Positions 1 to 9,274 are shown, counted from the first letter of the stretch. The stretch is 57,112 bases of DNA from Bryobacterales bacterium (GCA_020847975.1 JADLBD010000290.1:1-57112), one strand, 5' to 3'. Made by a program: numbers and translations. Notes: a model not told the origin generated them from the letters alone.

Positions 1-50
1 CCTACTCTTGTTTCGTGATCTTTGATTTCTTTGGGTACACCGATGATCAT

Positions 51-590
51 TTATGGCCTCGCTTGCGCGCTGGCCGTCCGTCGAGGGCCGAGACCGAGCG
101 CGATCAGCGAGAGCGAATCCAGTTGGCCACTGGTCTCGATGTTCTGATCCTGCTGGAACCGGCGCATGGCGTCCACCGAATCGGCGTCCCACTTGCCTGA
201 CGGTTCCCCTTTCAAGTACCCGCGTTCAATGAGCTTCTGCTGGATTTCGCGGTAGCGGTCCGGCGATGGCGTCATTTGTCCGTAGGTCCGCGCGGGCGCG
301 GATCGCACGCTCTTGCGGTTCCTTGTCGTGGTGGTTCTGGATCTGGTAGTGGTTCGGGATCGGGTATACGCTTTGACATTACCGGCCGGCTTCTTCGAAG
401 ACGTCATACTCGTCCGTTTCTGCGGAGTGCTCTTCCTGGACGCAGTGGCCGTCTTGTGAACACTCGTGGACTTGTGTGAAGTGGTCCCGGAAGCAGGCTT
501 GGCGGCGGGCCGTTTCTTTGCCGCGGGTACAGCGGCGCCGGCGGTCCAGGCCAGAAACAGCAATGACATTACGACAGCGGTATGTTTCAC
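51..590 (-). CDS. Secreted peptidoglycan-binding-like protein with basic Ser/Thr linker
   Basis: The product is 179 aa. I chose the GTG at 590 because a GGAG sits about 8 nt upstream and the first ~20 residues then form a clean signal peptide (MKHTAVVMSLLFLAW, cleavage near GAAVPA). Residues ~20-105 are a low-complexity Lys/Arg/Ser/Thr linker with RSRTTT repeats. The C-terminal ~65 residues resemble PG_binding_1: YREIQQKLIERGYL, then a Gly/Asp turn, then AMRRFQQDQNI and a final LSLIALGLG. The family binds peptidoglycan non-catalytically, so a periplasmic wall-binding role is inferred. It lies 23 bp after the stop of the upstream methyltransferase on the same strand, so co-transcription is possible. 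No catalytic domain is visible. Confidence 0.8.
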   Translation of the reverse strand: MKHTAVVMSLLFLAWTAGAAVPAAKKRPAAKPASGTTSHKSTSVHKTATASRKSTPQKRTSMTSSKKPAGNVKAYTRSRTTTRSRTTTTRNRKSVRSAPARTYGQMTPSPDRYREIQQKLIERGYLKGEPSGKWDADSVDAMRRFQQDQNIETSGQLDSLSLIALGLGPRRTASAQARP

Positions 591-613
591 GCGCAACTCC
601 AGTATACGGCAGT

Positions 614-1930
614 CTACACCACCTGGAGGTGTACGGGCGGATAGCGCTGGCTCCGCGCCGCTACCTCGAGGATGTGAGAGCCGGGGCGGATGGTTTCGTC
701 CAATGGCACGACCAACTCCAACCGTGGTGTACGGCGGCAAGACCAGTGCACCATGCTCACTCTGGCAGGTCGTCCATCAATTAGTATACGGGCGTCAGCG
801 GGATTCGTTAGCTCCTCCATCACCACCTTCAGCGATCCTGACCGGATGAGAGGACCCAGCAACAAATCCGTGGCATCGGCCACTGTGATCAACCGCGGCA
901 CCTGCGGACTCGCTGGAACCACCCGCATGATGGCCTCCGGTCCCATCTGCCGGCCAAGCCACTCGAGCCGAACGGGAACCAGTCCGGTCGGAACGCCTTC
1001 CGGCAGCAGGACATTCATCTGCTGCTCTCCTCCTGGAAGCGGTGGTGCGATGTAGTTGGCAAAGCCCCAGCCGTCCCCCATGCGGACGCGAACGTGGTTG
1101 ACCCCGCATTCCGGATGCAGGTGGTCAATCCACAGCGAGGCGCACGCAAAACGGCCGCTCGAAGGCACCACCGGCTCCGTCCCGTGCGGGTTGACGATCT
1201 TGCGAATCCGCGTCGAAGTGGGCGGCGGCGACAGAGGAAGTTCGACACTCCACCCGGCCGGCCGTTTCCTCAGGCTCGTCCACATGTACTGCGTATTCAG
1301 GCCTTCCAGGGTGTACATCTGAAAATCATTGCGGTTGGCGAAGTCGAGGATTTCGTCCGCCGTAAACCGCACGCCGCTCCATGTGTCCGCGGGAGCATCG
1401 CTCGCGGGAAGACCGTTTACCTGGAACCATAGCAATCCGCCGGTCTTGAGCACCCGCCGCGCCTCCCTCAAGTAGCTGAGCACCACATCCTTGCGCGGAA
1501 TGTGCTGGAACACCGCGTACGAATACACCAGATCGAAGGATTCATCCGCGAACTGGCGCAAATCCGCGCCCGCGCTCAAGTGCACATGGGCATGGGGCAC
1601 ATCGCGCAGACGTTCCCGCGCCATCCGGACCATTTCATCGGAAACATCGACACCGTGGATTTCCCCGAAATGCCGGCTCAGGGGACGCATCAGCCTCGCC
1701 GGGCCGCAGCCGATCTCCAGCGCCCGCCATGCCCTGCGATTAGCGTCCTTCGGAAAGCGCCGCAATTCGTACTCGAGCCCATACACCATCTCGCGGGCCG
1801 TGGCCTGAAACTCTTCCTCGTCCTGATTGTGGCGTCCGAAGGCAACGTAGTAGTGCGCGTCCTCGATCGCCCGGCGGTTCCAATCCTCCCGCATCTGTCC
1901 GGCTTCGTTCATCAAGCGCGATTGTGGCAC
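614..1930 (-). CDS. Class I SAM-dependent methyltransferase with C-terminal beta-rich region
   Basis: The product is 438 aa. Residues ~65-200 are a Rossmann methyltransferase: motif I EIGCGPARLMRPL, motif II acidic GVDVSDEM, a post-motif DLVYSYAVFQHI and RRVLKTGGLLWF. This matches the Methyltransf_11/25 type. The rest (~225-438) is beta-strand-rich with TIG/Ig-like phrases such as VRVRMGDGWG and LLPEGVPTGLVPVRLEW, and has no recognised catalytic motif. The start is a GTG at 1930; an ATG at 1912 is a realistic alternative, as neither has a clear ribosome site. The gene is divergent from another methyltransferase 28 bp away, with similar overall architecture. The substrate is unknown; glycan or secondary-metabolite methylation is only a guess. 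Confidence 0.8.
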   Translation of the reverse strand: MPQSRLMNEAGQMREDWNRRAIEDAHYYVAFGRHNQDEEEFQATAREMVYGLEYELRRFPKDANRRAWRALEIGCGPARLMRPLSRHFGEIHGVDVSDEMVRMARERLRDVPHAHVHLSAGADLRQFADESFDLVYSYAVFQHIPRKDVVLSYLREARRVLKTGGLLWFQVNGLPASDAPADTWSGVRFTADEILDFANRNDFQMYTLEGLNTQYMWTSLRKRPAGWSVELPLSPPPTSTRIRKIVNPHGTEPVVPSSGRFACASLWIDHLHPECGVNHVRVRMGDGWGFANYIAPPLPGGEQQMNVLLPEGVPTGLVPVRLEWLGRQMGPEAIMRVVPASPQVPRLITVADATDLLLGPLIRSGSLKVVMEELTNPADARILIDGRPARVSMVHWSCRRTPRLELVVPLDETIRPGSHILEVAARSQRYPPVHLQVV

Positions 1931-1958
1931 AGGCGGAGCGCGCCCTGCATGTCAAAAT

Positions 1959-3296
1959 ATGAGAGCAATGCCTCATATCCGAGCCAATGATCCATCCTGC
2001 GAAGCCTGGAACAGGATGCTGATGGAAGACTTCCTGCGCAAAGGGTTCTACCACAGCATCCCTTTGCCGGACGGGCGCGTGCTCGAGGGCATCCTGCCGC
2101 TCGATGTGCTCAACGAAAGGGTGAGCGAATTTCCCATCCCCGCCTCCCTTGCCGGCAAGCGCGTGCTCGACATCGGAACCTGGGATGGCTTCTTCGCCTT
2201 CGAAATGGAGCGGCGCGGCGCGGGGGTGGTGGCCATCGATTCCACCGAGGTGGAAAACTTCTACGTCGCCCGGCAGCTGCTTGGCTCGCATGTCGAATAT
2301 CACGTGCAGGATGTCTACGATTTGAGCATCCCCCGCAACGGCGTCTTCGACATTGTCTTCTTCATGGGCGTACTCTATCACCTTAAGCATCCGCTGCTGG
2401 CGCTTGAACGTGTCTGCGAAGTCACTCGCGAACTGGCGATTGTCGAGTCTTTCGTCACCAACGAGTCATTGAATGATGAAGTCCCCACGCTCCAGTTCTA
2501 TGAAACCAGCGAATTATTGGGTCAGATCGATAACTGGTGTGGACCGAACATCCAGTGCCTGCTCGCCTTCTGCCGGACCGCGGGATTCGCGCGCCCGCAG
2601 CTACTGCGTGTGAACCGGCAGCGGGCTCTGGTGGCCTGTTACCGGCACTGGCTGCCCGAACCGGAACATCCATCGGCGCCGCCGCCCAATCTCCTCGCCA
2701 CCACCCATTCCGGCAACTACGGAATCAATGTCAGCCCGAAGACCGATGACTTTCTCACGGCCTTCTTCAAGTCCGGCGAAGAATCGCTGACGCGAGAGAA
2801 TGTCTTCCCGCAAGTGGGCGGCTTCGGAGTGGCCCCGGTGGCTGTCATCAATACCGGCGCGGATGGATGGCAGGCCAGTTTCCGCATTCCGCCGGGCTTG
2901 AGCGCCGGCTGGCACGACGTTCACCTGCGGACGGCCAACAGCCGCTTCAGCCAGCCCACACGCATCGCCATCGACATGCCGGCCCAGACAGATTCGCTCT
3001 CCATCACCGGCGCTTGCGATGCCAAATCGTGGCGTCCCGGGGAAGTGGCGGCAAGCGACGACGCGTTCCTTTGCATCTGGGTGAAAGGCCTGCCGGTGAA
3101 CGCGGATCGCGGAAACATCCGCGTATTTCTCGGCGGCAAGAAACTGGCCGTCCACCAGGTGTCGCCGCGGGACGATAGCGGCGAACCGCGACAGGTAAAC
3201 GCCAAACTGCCGGCGGACTTTCCGGCCGGGCGCTATGACCTGGTGGCCGCCTTGGGCGAAACGCGTTCCGAGGCCGTTTCCGTTCGCGTCGTCTGA
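1959..3296 (+). CDS. CmoB-like SAM methyltransferase with C-terminal beta-rich region
   Basis: The product is 445 aa. The N-terminal ~210 residues are a class I methyltransferase of the DUF1698/CmoB-like type: motif I VLDIGTWDGFFAFEMERRGA, then VVAIDSTE, then FDIVFFMGVLYHLKHPLLAL, a phrase close to the tRNA U34 carboxymethyltransferase family. The C-terminal half (~250-445) is predicted beta-sandwich, with repeats like SFRIPPGLSAGWHDVHLRT and KLPADFPAGRYDLVAAL. These resemble TIG/Ig modules and echo the divergent neighbour at 614-1930. The start ATG at 1959 has no obvious Shine-Dalgarno; Met4 at 1968 is possible. The fused beta modules argue against a plain tRNA-modifying role. Family level is secure, substrate unknown. 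Confidence 0.8.
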   Translation: MRAMPHIRANDPSCEAWNRMLMEDFLRKGFYHSIPLPDGRVLEGILPLDVLNERVSEFPIPASLAGKRVLDIGTWDGFFAFEMERRGAGVVAIDSTEVENFYVARQLLGSHVEYHVQDVYDLSIPRNGVFDIVFFMGVLYHLKHPLLALERVCEVTRELAIVESFVTNESLNDEVPTLQFYETSELLGQIDNWCGPNIQCLLAFCRTAGFARPQLLRVNRQRALVACYRHWLPEPEHPSAPPPNLLATTHSGNYGINVSPKTDDFLTAFFKSGEESLTRENVFPQVGGFGVAPVAVINTGADGWQASFRIPPGLSAGWHDVHLRTANSRFSQPTRIAIDMPAQTDSLSITGACDAKSWRPGEVAASDDAFLCIWVKGLPVNADRGNIRVFLGGKKLAVHQVSPRDDSGEPRQVNAKLPADFPAGRYDLVAALGETRSEAVSVRVV

Positions 3297-3377
3297 CAGC
3301 CCCTTCATTGCCCGAAATGATAGAAAACCCTGGCAAGTTTGCCCGGTTTCGCGGTTTCCTCTGATACAATCGAAACG

Positions 3378-3848
3378 ATGAAAGGCAACCATCAGGTCCT
3401 CGCATACCTTCAGGAAGTACTCAAAGCTGAACTTACCGCCATCAATCAGTACTTCCTCCACGCCGAGATGCTGGAAAACTGGGGCTATAAAAAACTCGCC
3501 GCGCACACCCGCAAGGAATCCATCGATGAGATGCGCCACGCCGAAGCAGTACTCGAGCGCATGCTCTACCTCGATGGTTCCCCCAACATGAGCGAACTGT
3601 TCACGCTTCGGATCGGGCAGAGCGTCCGGGCGCAGCTTGAAAACGATCTTGCTCTCGAATACGAAGCCGTCCCTCGCCTCAATAAGGCCATCAACTGCGC
3701 CGTCGACGCCGCGGACAACGGCTCGCGGGACCTGTTTGAGAAAATCCTCGTCGATGAAGAAGAACACGTCGACTACCTCGAAGCTCAACTCCACATGATC
3801 AAGGAGATGGGCTACGAAAACTACCTCGCGCAGCAGATGCACGAGTAA
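3378..3848 (+). CDS. bfr: Bacterioferritin
   Basis: The product is 156 aa, the normal bacterioferritin length, starting MKGNHQVLAYLQ. Every diiron ferroxidase ligand of the family is in register: E18, E51, H54, E94, E127 and H130. The heme-ligating Met52 lies inside ESIDEMRHAE. The family forms a 24-subunit cytoplasmic cage that oxidises Fe(II) and stores iron, with heme at the dimer interface. I chose the ATG at 3378 over an upstream in-frame ATG at 3339 because of the family N-terminus. A TGATACAAT sequence at about 3362-3370 could be an extended -10 element. No bacterioferritin-associated ferredoxin gene is adjacent. Confidence 0.96.
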   Translation: MKGNHQVLAYLQEVLKAELTAINQYFLHAEMLENWGYKKLAAHTRKESIDEMRHAEAVLERMLYLDGSPNMSELFTLRIGQSVRAQLENDLALEYEAVPRLNKAINCAVDAADNGSRDLFEKILVDEEEHVDYLEAQLHMIKEMGYENYLAQQMHE

Positions 3849-3893
3849 CAGTTCATCATCCCTACGCGGCAAGTTCGAAACGCACTCGACCAA

Positions 3894-3917
3894 GGCCGAC
3901 TCTCTGCTCTCTCGGCC
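3894..3917. terminator. Possible hairpin between convergent genes
   Basis: GGCCGA at 3894-3899 pairs perfectly with TCGGCC at 3912-3917 around a 12-nt pyrimidine-rich loop. It lies in the 131-bp gap between bacterioferritin and the convergent PQQ dehydrogenase. There is no U-tract, so a bidirectional terminator is only a weak inference. Confidence 0.25.
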
Positions 3918-3979
3918 ACTCGCGCCGCAACAGGATTCTCCAACAGTATTGCAGCACAGGCTGCGCCGCCCATCCCGGA

Positions 3980-6283
3980 TCAGCGCCCTTTTTCCGCCAG
4001 TCCCAGGACGAACAGCGCCGAATCCGACGCCACGGCGATGTATTGCTTCCCATCAACGGCAAAGCTCATCGGCGATGACTTGATCTGCGCCCCTGTCTGA
4101 ATGTGCCACAAATATTTCCCCGTGGCCGCATCGATCGCGGTCAGGTTCCCATCTCGGCCCGCGGAAAATACCAGCCCTCCCGCCGTGCTCAACACGCCAG
4201 CCGCGGAGGAGCCAAGGTGCAGCGAGTAATCCCAGCGCTTCTCTCCCGTGAACGGATCGAGCGCCCGGACAAATCCCGGATCTCCCACATCCGGATCCCC
4301 CTGCTGGCCCGTCCCCGTATAGGGAAGCCCCGGCGCCGGTTCCTTCGTCACGCTCGAGTAGACCGCGCACGTCTCGCGCGTGGGCACGTAAAACAACTTC
4401 GTCAGCGGATTATAAGAAGGCGCGGCCCAATTCGTCGCCCCGCCCGCGTCGGGACAGATGTACACGCCCTGCGGTGTCGGGTCCGTGTTCGGTTTCACGA
4501 TCGGATGCCCCTTCTCGTCGAGCCCCTCCGCCCAGTTCTGCTTCGCGAACGCCTTGCCCAGCAGAAACTCGCCGTTGGTCCGATCCAGCACGTAATAGAA
4601 CGCATTGCGGTTCGCCATGATGAGAAGCTTCCGCTGCCGCCCCTTCACCACTCCGTCAATCAGCACCGGAGTCTCGTTGGCGTCCCAATCATGCGTGTCG
4701 TGCGGAGTGTATTGAAAATACCACTTGAGCTTTCCCGTCTGCGGATCCAGCGCCAGCACGCTGCACGTGTAGAGATTGTCCCCCAGCCGCACCGTCCCGT
4801 CGTAGTCAGGCGATGGATTTCCGGTGGTCCAGAACACCGTATCCGTCTCCACGTCATAAGTCCCCGTCATCCACGTCGGCCCGCCACCCGTCTCCGCCGA
4901 TTTCCCGGACCATGTCGAGCGCGCCGGATCGCCCGGCTGCGCAATCGCCCAATATCTCCACAAGCGCTTCCCGGTGGCCGCATCGTAGGCGTCGACAAAC
5001 CCGTTCAACGCACACTCGCCCGCCGTCACACCCACAATGATCTTGCCGTTGATCGCCAGCGGCGCGTGCGTGATCGAGAAGCCTTTCTTGTAGTCGTCCA
5101 CCTCCGTATCCCAAATCACGTTGCCCGTCTTCGCGTCCAGCGCCACCAGGTGCATGTCGAGCGTCGCCAGATATGCGCGGTCTCCTAACACCGCCACGCC
5201 GCGGTTCGTCATCACCGTGCAGTTCGCCGCTACCTGCGGCAATGGCCGGTGGTACTCCCAAATCGGCCGCCCGCTGCGCACGTCCAGCGCGGCCGCATCG
5301 CTCAGCGGTCCGGTGACGAACATCAGCCCATCCGCCACAATCGGGGTGGTCTCGATGTTCGTCCCCTTGAACTGATGGATCCACTTCACCGAAAGCCCCG
5401 ACACGTTCTCTTTGCGAATCTGCTCGAGCGCGCTGTAGTGCCGCCCCTGATAGTCGCCCCAATACGTGAGCCAATTCTGCGGCTCCTTCGACGCATTGCG
5501 CAGCCGGTCAAACGAAACGTTCCAGTCTCCTGGACGCCATTCCACGCCTGCCATCGATCCGCGGTCGCCCTTCATCAGAAACGCCACCACATCCTCCACC
5601 TGATCCTTCGGCAGAGAGGTCTTGGGCATCAGCGATCGCCGCGGGTGGCGCACCTCCCGCAAATCGCGCTTGGCGAAAGAATGCAGCCGCTCCTGGCGGT
5701 CCATCATCACCAGTGCGTGCGTATCCTCGCTCCGGGCCACGCCGGTGAGCGTTTTTCCGCTGTTGGTCACCACTTCCACCGTTACGAAATTGTTGCGAAG
5801 CTCATTGTCCGGCTCCGCGATCGAAGCGCGCAAGTCCGCCGGGCTGCGCTCGCTCCACGCATTGCTCAGGTCCGGCCCCAATCGCCCTCCACGCCCCCCG
5901 AACATGTGGCATCCGCTGCAGCCGGCGGATCCGAAAAACAACGCCTGCCCTTTGCCCGGATCTCCCGTAGTGTGCTGATCGCCCGTATTTTTCCGCAGCG
6001 ACCGGAGAAACATCACGATGTCGTCGGCTTCCTCTTTTGAAACCGGAAACGCAGGCATCTGTGTCCCCGGAATTCCGTTGCGGATGTTTCCCGCGATCGC
6101 ATCGCTCGATGCCCCGTATTTCAATTGTCCGGTCAGGTCCGGAGCCCGTCCCCCTTTGGCATTCGCCCCATGACAGGCCGAGCATTGCTTCGAGAAAGAC
6201 GCACGCCCCCGGTTGATGCTATCCGGATGCTGCGCCAGCAGAGTGGCGGAAATCAGAAACGGGAGTATTCGCAAGTTCATCAT
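3980..6283 (-). CDS. Exported PQQ-dependent dehydrogenase with two N-terminal cytochrome c domains
   Basis: From the ATG at 6283 the product is 767 aa. A signal peptide (MMNLRILPFLISATLLAQ) supports that start over a longer in-frame ORF. Two heme c sites follow: CSACH at ~34-38, with a GTQMPAF axial-Met region near 76, and CSGCH at ~122-126. The remaining ~550 residues are a PQQ beta-propeller dehydrogenase with the opening WLTYWGDYQGRHYSALEQI and tryptophan-docking-type repeats (ALDPQTGKLKWYFQ, ALDPFTGEKRWDYS, AIDAATGKYLWHIQ). The family oxidises alcohols, aldehydes or sugars in the periplasm and passes electrons to heme. Quinohemoproteins usually carry the cytochrome domain at the C-terminus; here both are N-terminal. 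The substrate cannot be told. It is divergent from the carboxyltransferase gene. Confidence 0.9.
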   Translation of the reverse strand: MMNLRILPFLISATLLAQHPDSINRGRASFSKQCSACHGANAKGGRAPDLTGQLKYGASSDAIAGNIRNGIPGTQMPAFPVSKEEADDIVMFLRSLRKNTGDQHTTGDPGKGQALFFGSAGCSGCHMFGGRGGRLGPDLSNAWSERSPADLRASIAEPDNELRNNFVTVEVVTNSGKTLTGVARSEDTHALVMMDRQERLHSFAKRDLREVRHPRRSLMPKTSLPKDQVEDVVAFLMKGDRGSMAGVEWRPGDWNVSFDRLRNASKEPQNWLTYWGDYQGRHYSALEQIRKENVSGLSVKWIHQFKGTNIETTPIVADGLMFVTGPLSDAAALDVRSGRPIWEYHRPLPQVAANCTVMTNRGVAVLGDRAYLATLDMHLVALDAKTGNVIWDTEVDDYKKGFSITHAPLAINGKIIVGVTAGECALNGFVDAYDAATGKRLWRYWAIAQPGDPARSTWSGKSAETGGGPTWMTGTYDVETDTVFWTTGNPSPDYDGTVRLGDNLYTCSVLALDPQTGKLKWYFQYTPHDTHDWDANETPVLIDGVVKGRQRKLLIMANRNAFYYVLDRTNGEFLLGKAFAKQNWAEGLDEKGHPIVKPNTDPTPQGVYICPDAGGATNWAAPSYNPLTKLFYVPTRETCAVYSSVTKEPAPGLPYTGTGQQGDPDVGDPGFVRALDPFTGEKRWDYSLHLGSSAAGVLSTAGGLVFSAGRDGNLTAIDAATGKYLWHIQTGAQIKSSPMSFAVDGKQYIAVASDSALFVLGLAEKGR

Positions 6284-6323
6284 CAAACCCGACCCTGATT
6301 GTAACCGTCTTACACTGAAGAGT

Positions 6324-7943
6324 GTGAAGCCCCAGCCGCTGACACCGCTCGAAGAACAGTCCGCCAATCACATGCGCGCTCTGGTGGAGAAACTCCTCCC
6401 GTTGCAGGATCGCCTTCGCCAGGGTGGCGGAGCCGCCAAGATTGAAAAGCAGCATCGCGACGGAAAACTCACCGCCCGCGAACGCATCGCCAAATTGATC
6501 GACCCCGGCTCCATGTTTCTGGAAATCGGATTGCTCATTGCCCACGACAAATACGATGGGCAAGCCCCCGCGGCCGGCGTCGTCACCGGACTCGCCCGCG
6601 TCGAGAGCCGCCCCGCGGTCCTTGTCGCCAATGACGCCACCGTGAAGGCCGGCGCGTGGTGGCCGGAGACCATCACCAAAATTCTCCGCGCCCAGGAAAT
6701 CGCCATGCGCAACCGCATCCCCATCATCTACCTGGTGGATTCGGCCGGCGTGAATCTTCCCTTGCAGGACGGTATCTTCCCCGGCCAGTACGGCGCCGCC
6801 CGGATCTTCTATTACAACTCGCTCATGCGACGCCGGCTCCGCATCCCGCAGATCTCCGCCGTCATGGGCCCCTGCATTGCCGGTGGCGCCTATCTGCCCG
6901 CGCTGAGCGATGTCATCTTCATGGTGGAAAAGACAAGCTTCATGGGCCTCGGCGGGCCGAACCTGGTGAAGGGAGCAACCGGCCAGGTGGTCGACGCCGA
7001 AACCCTCGGCGGAGCCACGATGCATACCACCACCAGCGGCGTTGCCCATTACCGCGCCGCTGACGATGAAGAGTGCCTCCAGATGATCCGCCAGAAATTC
7101 CGGGAACTGAAACCCGCGCCCGAGAGCCCCAAAGGAACGCGGCCCCCGAAATCCGCCGATGGCCTCTACGCTGTCCTCCCCGCGGATCACCGCTTGCCTT
7201 ACCCCATCGAAGAGATCCTCGCGCGTCTCCTCGACGACACGGATTTCCTCGAATTCCAGCCCGACCACGCGCCCGAGATGCTCTGCGCCACCGCCCGGCT
7301 TCACGGCCACCCCGTCGCGGTCATTGCCAACCGCCGGGGCTTCCTCAAAGCCGATGGCCGCCCCCGCATCGGCGGCATCGTCTACACCGAGTCGGCGCGC
7401 AAGGTCGCTTATTTCGTCGAAACCGCGGAACGCTCCGGCCTGCCCATCCTGTACTTCCAGGACGTGAGCGGATTCATGGTCGGCGTCGAAGCCGAATCGG
7501 AGGGCATCATCCGCGCCGGCGCCGAAATGGTGGAATCCATGGCATGCGCCACGGTGCCCAAGATCCTCCTGGTTCTGAACCATGCCTCCGGAGCCGGTTA
7601 TTACGCCATGGGAGGGCAGGGCTTCGATCCTCACTTCACCTTCAGTTGGCCCACCGCCCGCATCGGAGTCATGGAAGGCGATTCGGCCATCCAGGCTGTC
7701 TACGGGCCGGAACTCGACAAGCTCAAAGCCTCGGGCGAGCCCATCCCGCCGGAACTCGAAGCGCGCATCGTCAAGACCCGCGCCGATTATGAAACCTGGC
7801 TCGACGTCTACTTCGCCGCCTCGCGCGGGCACTGCGACGCCATCCTCGATCCCCTCATCACCCGCCGCACCCTTGCCTTTGTCCTCGATTGCATCAGCTA
7901 CTCCTCCCACCGCGAACACCTCGCCCTCGAGGTGATGCGATGA
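6324..7943 (+). CDS. Acyl-CoA carboxylase carboxyltransferase (beta) subunit, methylcrotonyl/geranyl-CoA type
   Basis: The product is 539 aa, typical for MccB/AtuC-like biotin-dependent carboxyltransferases. The start is a GTG at 6324 (MKPQPLTPLEEQSANHM). Signatures include DGKLTARERIAKLIDPGS, the acyl-CoA and biotin-binding crotonase folds (GVVTGLARVESRPAVLVAND, GPCIAGGAYLPALSDVIFMV) and the C-terminal SGAGYYAMGGQGFDPHFTFSW. The subunit transfers CO2 from carboxybiotin to an enoyl-CoA, as in leucine or acyclic terpene breakdown. It overlaps the AtuA gene by ATGA, so they are translationally coupled. The partner biotin carboxylase/BCCP (alpha) subunit is not in this window, so it must be encoded elsewhere or be absent. 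The exact acyl-CoA is undetermined. Confidence 0.92.
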   Translation: MKPQPLTPLEEQSANHMRALVEKLLPLQDRLRQGGGAAKIEKQHRDGKLTARERIAKLIDPGSMFLEIGLLIAHDKYDGQAPAAGVVTGLARVESRPAVLVANDATVKAGAWWPETITKILRAQEIAMRNRIPIIYLVDSAGVNLPLQDGIFPGQYGAARIFYYNSLMRRRLRIPQISAVMGPCIAGGAYLPALSDVIFMVEKTSFMGLGGPNLVKGATGQVVDAETLGGATMHTTTSGVAHYRAADDEECLQMIRQKFRELKPAPESPKGTRPPKSADGLYAVLPADHRLPYPIEEILARLLDDTDFLEFQPDHAPEMLCATARLHGHPVAVIANRRGFLKADGRPRIGGIVYTESARKVAYFVETAERSGLPILYFQDVSGFMVGVEAESEGIIRAGAEMVESMACATVPKILLVLNHASGAGYYAMGGQGFDPHFTFSWPTARIGVMEGDSAIQAVYGPELDKLKASGEPIPPELEARIVKTRADYETWLDVYFAASRGHCDAILDPLITRRTLAFVLDCISYSSHREHLALEVMR

Positions 7944-9274
7944 TCCGCATCGCCAACGGCCAGGGGTTTTGGGGAGACTGGCTCGAAGCTCCCGTCCGCC
8001 TCATCGAGCAGGGCCCCATCGACTATCTCGCCCTCGACTACCTCGCCGAGATCACGATGTCCATCGTGCAGAAGCAGAAGCAGGCCGACCCCAACCTCGG
8101 CTACGCGCGCGATTTCCCCCCACTCATCCAGCGCATCGCACACCGCATCCGCGAGCGCGGAGTGAAGGTGGTAGCCAATGCCGGCGGTGTGAATCCCATC
8201 GCCTGTGCCCGCGAAGTCCGGCGGCTGGCGCCTCACCTCAAGGTCGCGGTTGTCCTGGGAGACGATTTATTCCACCGGCTCGGCGAACTGCTCGACAAAG
8301 GGCACTCTCTTTCGAACATGGAAACCAACGAGCCCCTCGCCGCCATCCGCGATCGCATCCTCAGCGCCAACGCCTACATCGGTGCGTTCCCCGTCGCCGA
8401 AGCGCTCTCCACCGGCGCGGACGTGGTCATCGCGGGCCGCTGCACCGACACCGCTCTCACGCTCGCTCCCATGATCCACGCCTTCCACTGGCAGCCGGAC
8501 CAATGGAATCTCCTCGCCGCCGGAACCATCGCCGGACACATCATCGAGTGCGGCGCGCAATCGACCGGCGGAAACTGCCAGGTCGACTGGCAATCCATAC
8601 CGGATATGGCAAACATCGGATACCCCATCGTCGAAGCCGAACCCGATGGTTCCTTCGTAGTAACCAAGCATTCCGGCACCGGAGGCAGAGTCACCAGCGA
8701 CGTGGTCAAAGAACAACTCCTCTACGAACTCGGCGATCCGCACAACTACATCACACCCGATTGCGTCGCCGATTTCACTACCATCCGCATCGCCGATGCC
8801 GGGCCCGACCGCGTTCGAGTCCACGGCATTCAAGGCGGACCCCGGCCGCCCATGCTCAAGGTTTCCATCAGCTACTCCTGGGGCTACAAGGCCATCGGGA
8901 CCCTCGTCTATAGCTGGCCGCAAGCCCTCGAGAAAGCTCGGGCCGCCGACTGCATTGTCCGCGAGCGCCTTGCCCAGTTGGGCCTGCGCTTTGACGAGAT
9001 CTACACCGAATTTTTCGGCGTCAACGCCTGCCACGGACCCGCCGCCCCGCCCTCCTCCGACCCCCCGGAAGTTCAGGTTCGGATAGGCGTCCGCGGTATG
9101 GATCGCAAGGCCGTGGATCGCTTCACTCGCGAACTGGTCCCTCTCGTCTTGAGCGGGCCGCCTACCGCCACCGGGTTCGGAGATGGCCGTCCGCCTGTTC
9201 GCGAAGTGGTGGCCTACTGGCCCGCACTCTTGCCCCGCGAGGAAGTCACAACCCGCGTGGAGGTGATCGAATGA
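7940..9274 (+). CDS. AtuA-type acyclic terpene utilization protein, N-terminal part (DUF1446)
   Basis: The product is 444 aa, starting MIRIANGQGFWGDW at an ATG that overlaps the previous stop. Family hallmarks are DYLALDYLAEITMSI, GVKVVANAGGVNP, DVVIAGRCTDTALTLAP, ECGAQSTGGN, YPIVEAEPDGSFVVTKHSGTGG and FFGVNACHG. In Pseudomonas, AtuA is required for growth on citronellol/geraniol, but its biochemical step is not established. Here the protein ends where the ~100-aa C-terminal domain of full-length AtuA would begin; that domain is the next gene, again overlapped by ATGA. Coupling to a carboxyltransferase matches the Pseudomonas atuA/atuC association, so a role in branched-chain or isoprenoid acyl-CoA catabolism is inferred. 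Confidence 0.9.
   Translation: MIRIANGQGFWGDWLEAPVRLIEQGPIDYLALDYLAEITMSIVQKQKQADPNLGYARDFPPLIQRIAHRIRERGVKVVANAGGVNPIACAREVRRLAPHLKVAVVLGDDLFHRLGELLDKGHSLSNMETNEPLAAIRDRILSANAYIGAFPVAEALSTGADVVIAGRCTDTALTLAPMIHAFHWQPDQWNLLAAGTIAGHIIECGAQSTGGNCQVDWQSIPDMANIGYPIVEAEPDGSFVVTKHSGTGGRVTSDVVKEQLLYELGDPHNYITPDCVADFTTIRIADAGPDRVRVHGIQGGPRPPMLKVSISYSWGYKAIGTLVYSWPQALEKARAADCIVRERLAQLGLRFDEIYTEFFGVNACHGPAAPPSSDPPEVQVRIGVRGMDRKAVDRFTRELVPLVLSGPPTATGFGDGRPPVREVVAYWPALLPREEVTTRVEVIE

Noticed and set aside
2601..3893. 430-codon minus-strand open frame
   Set aside because: Antisense to the CmoB-like methyltransferase and bacterioferritin, both of which have full family signatures.
6219..7919. 566-codon minus-strand open frame
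   Set aside because: Antisense to the carboxyltransferase; Gly/Asp/Ala-rich shadow without family motifs.
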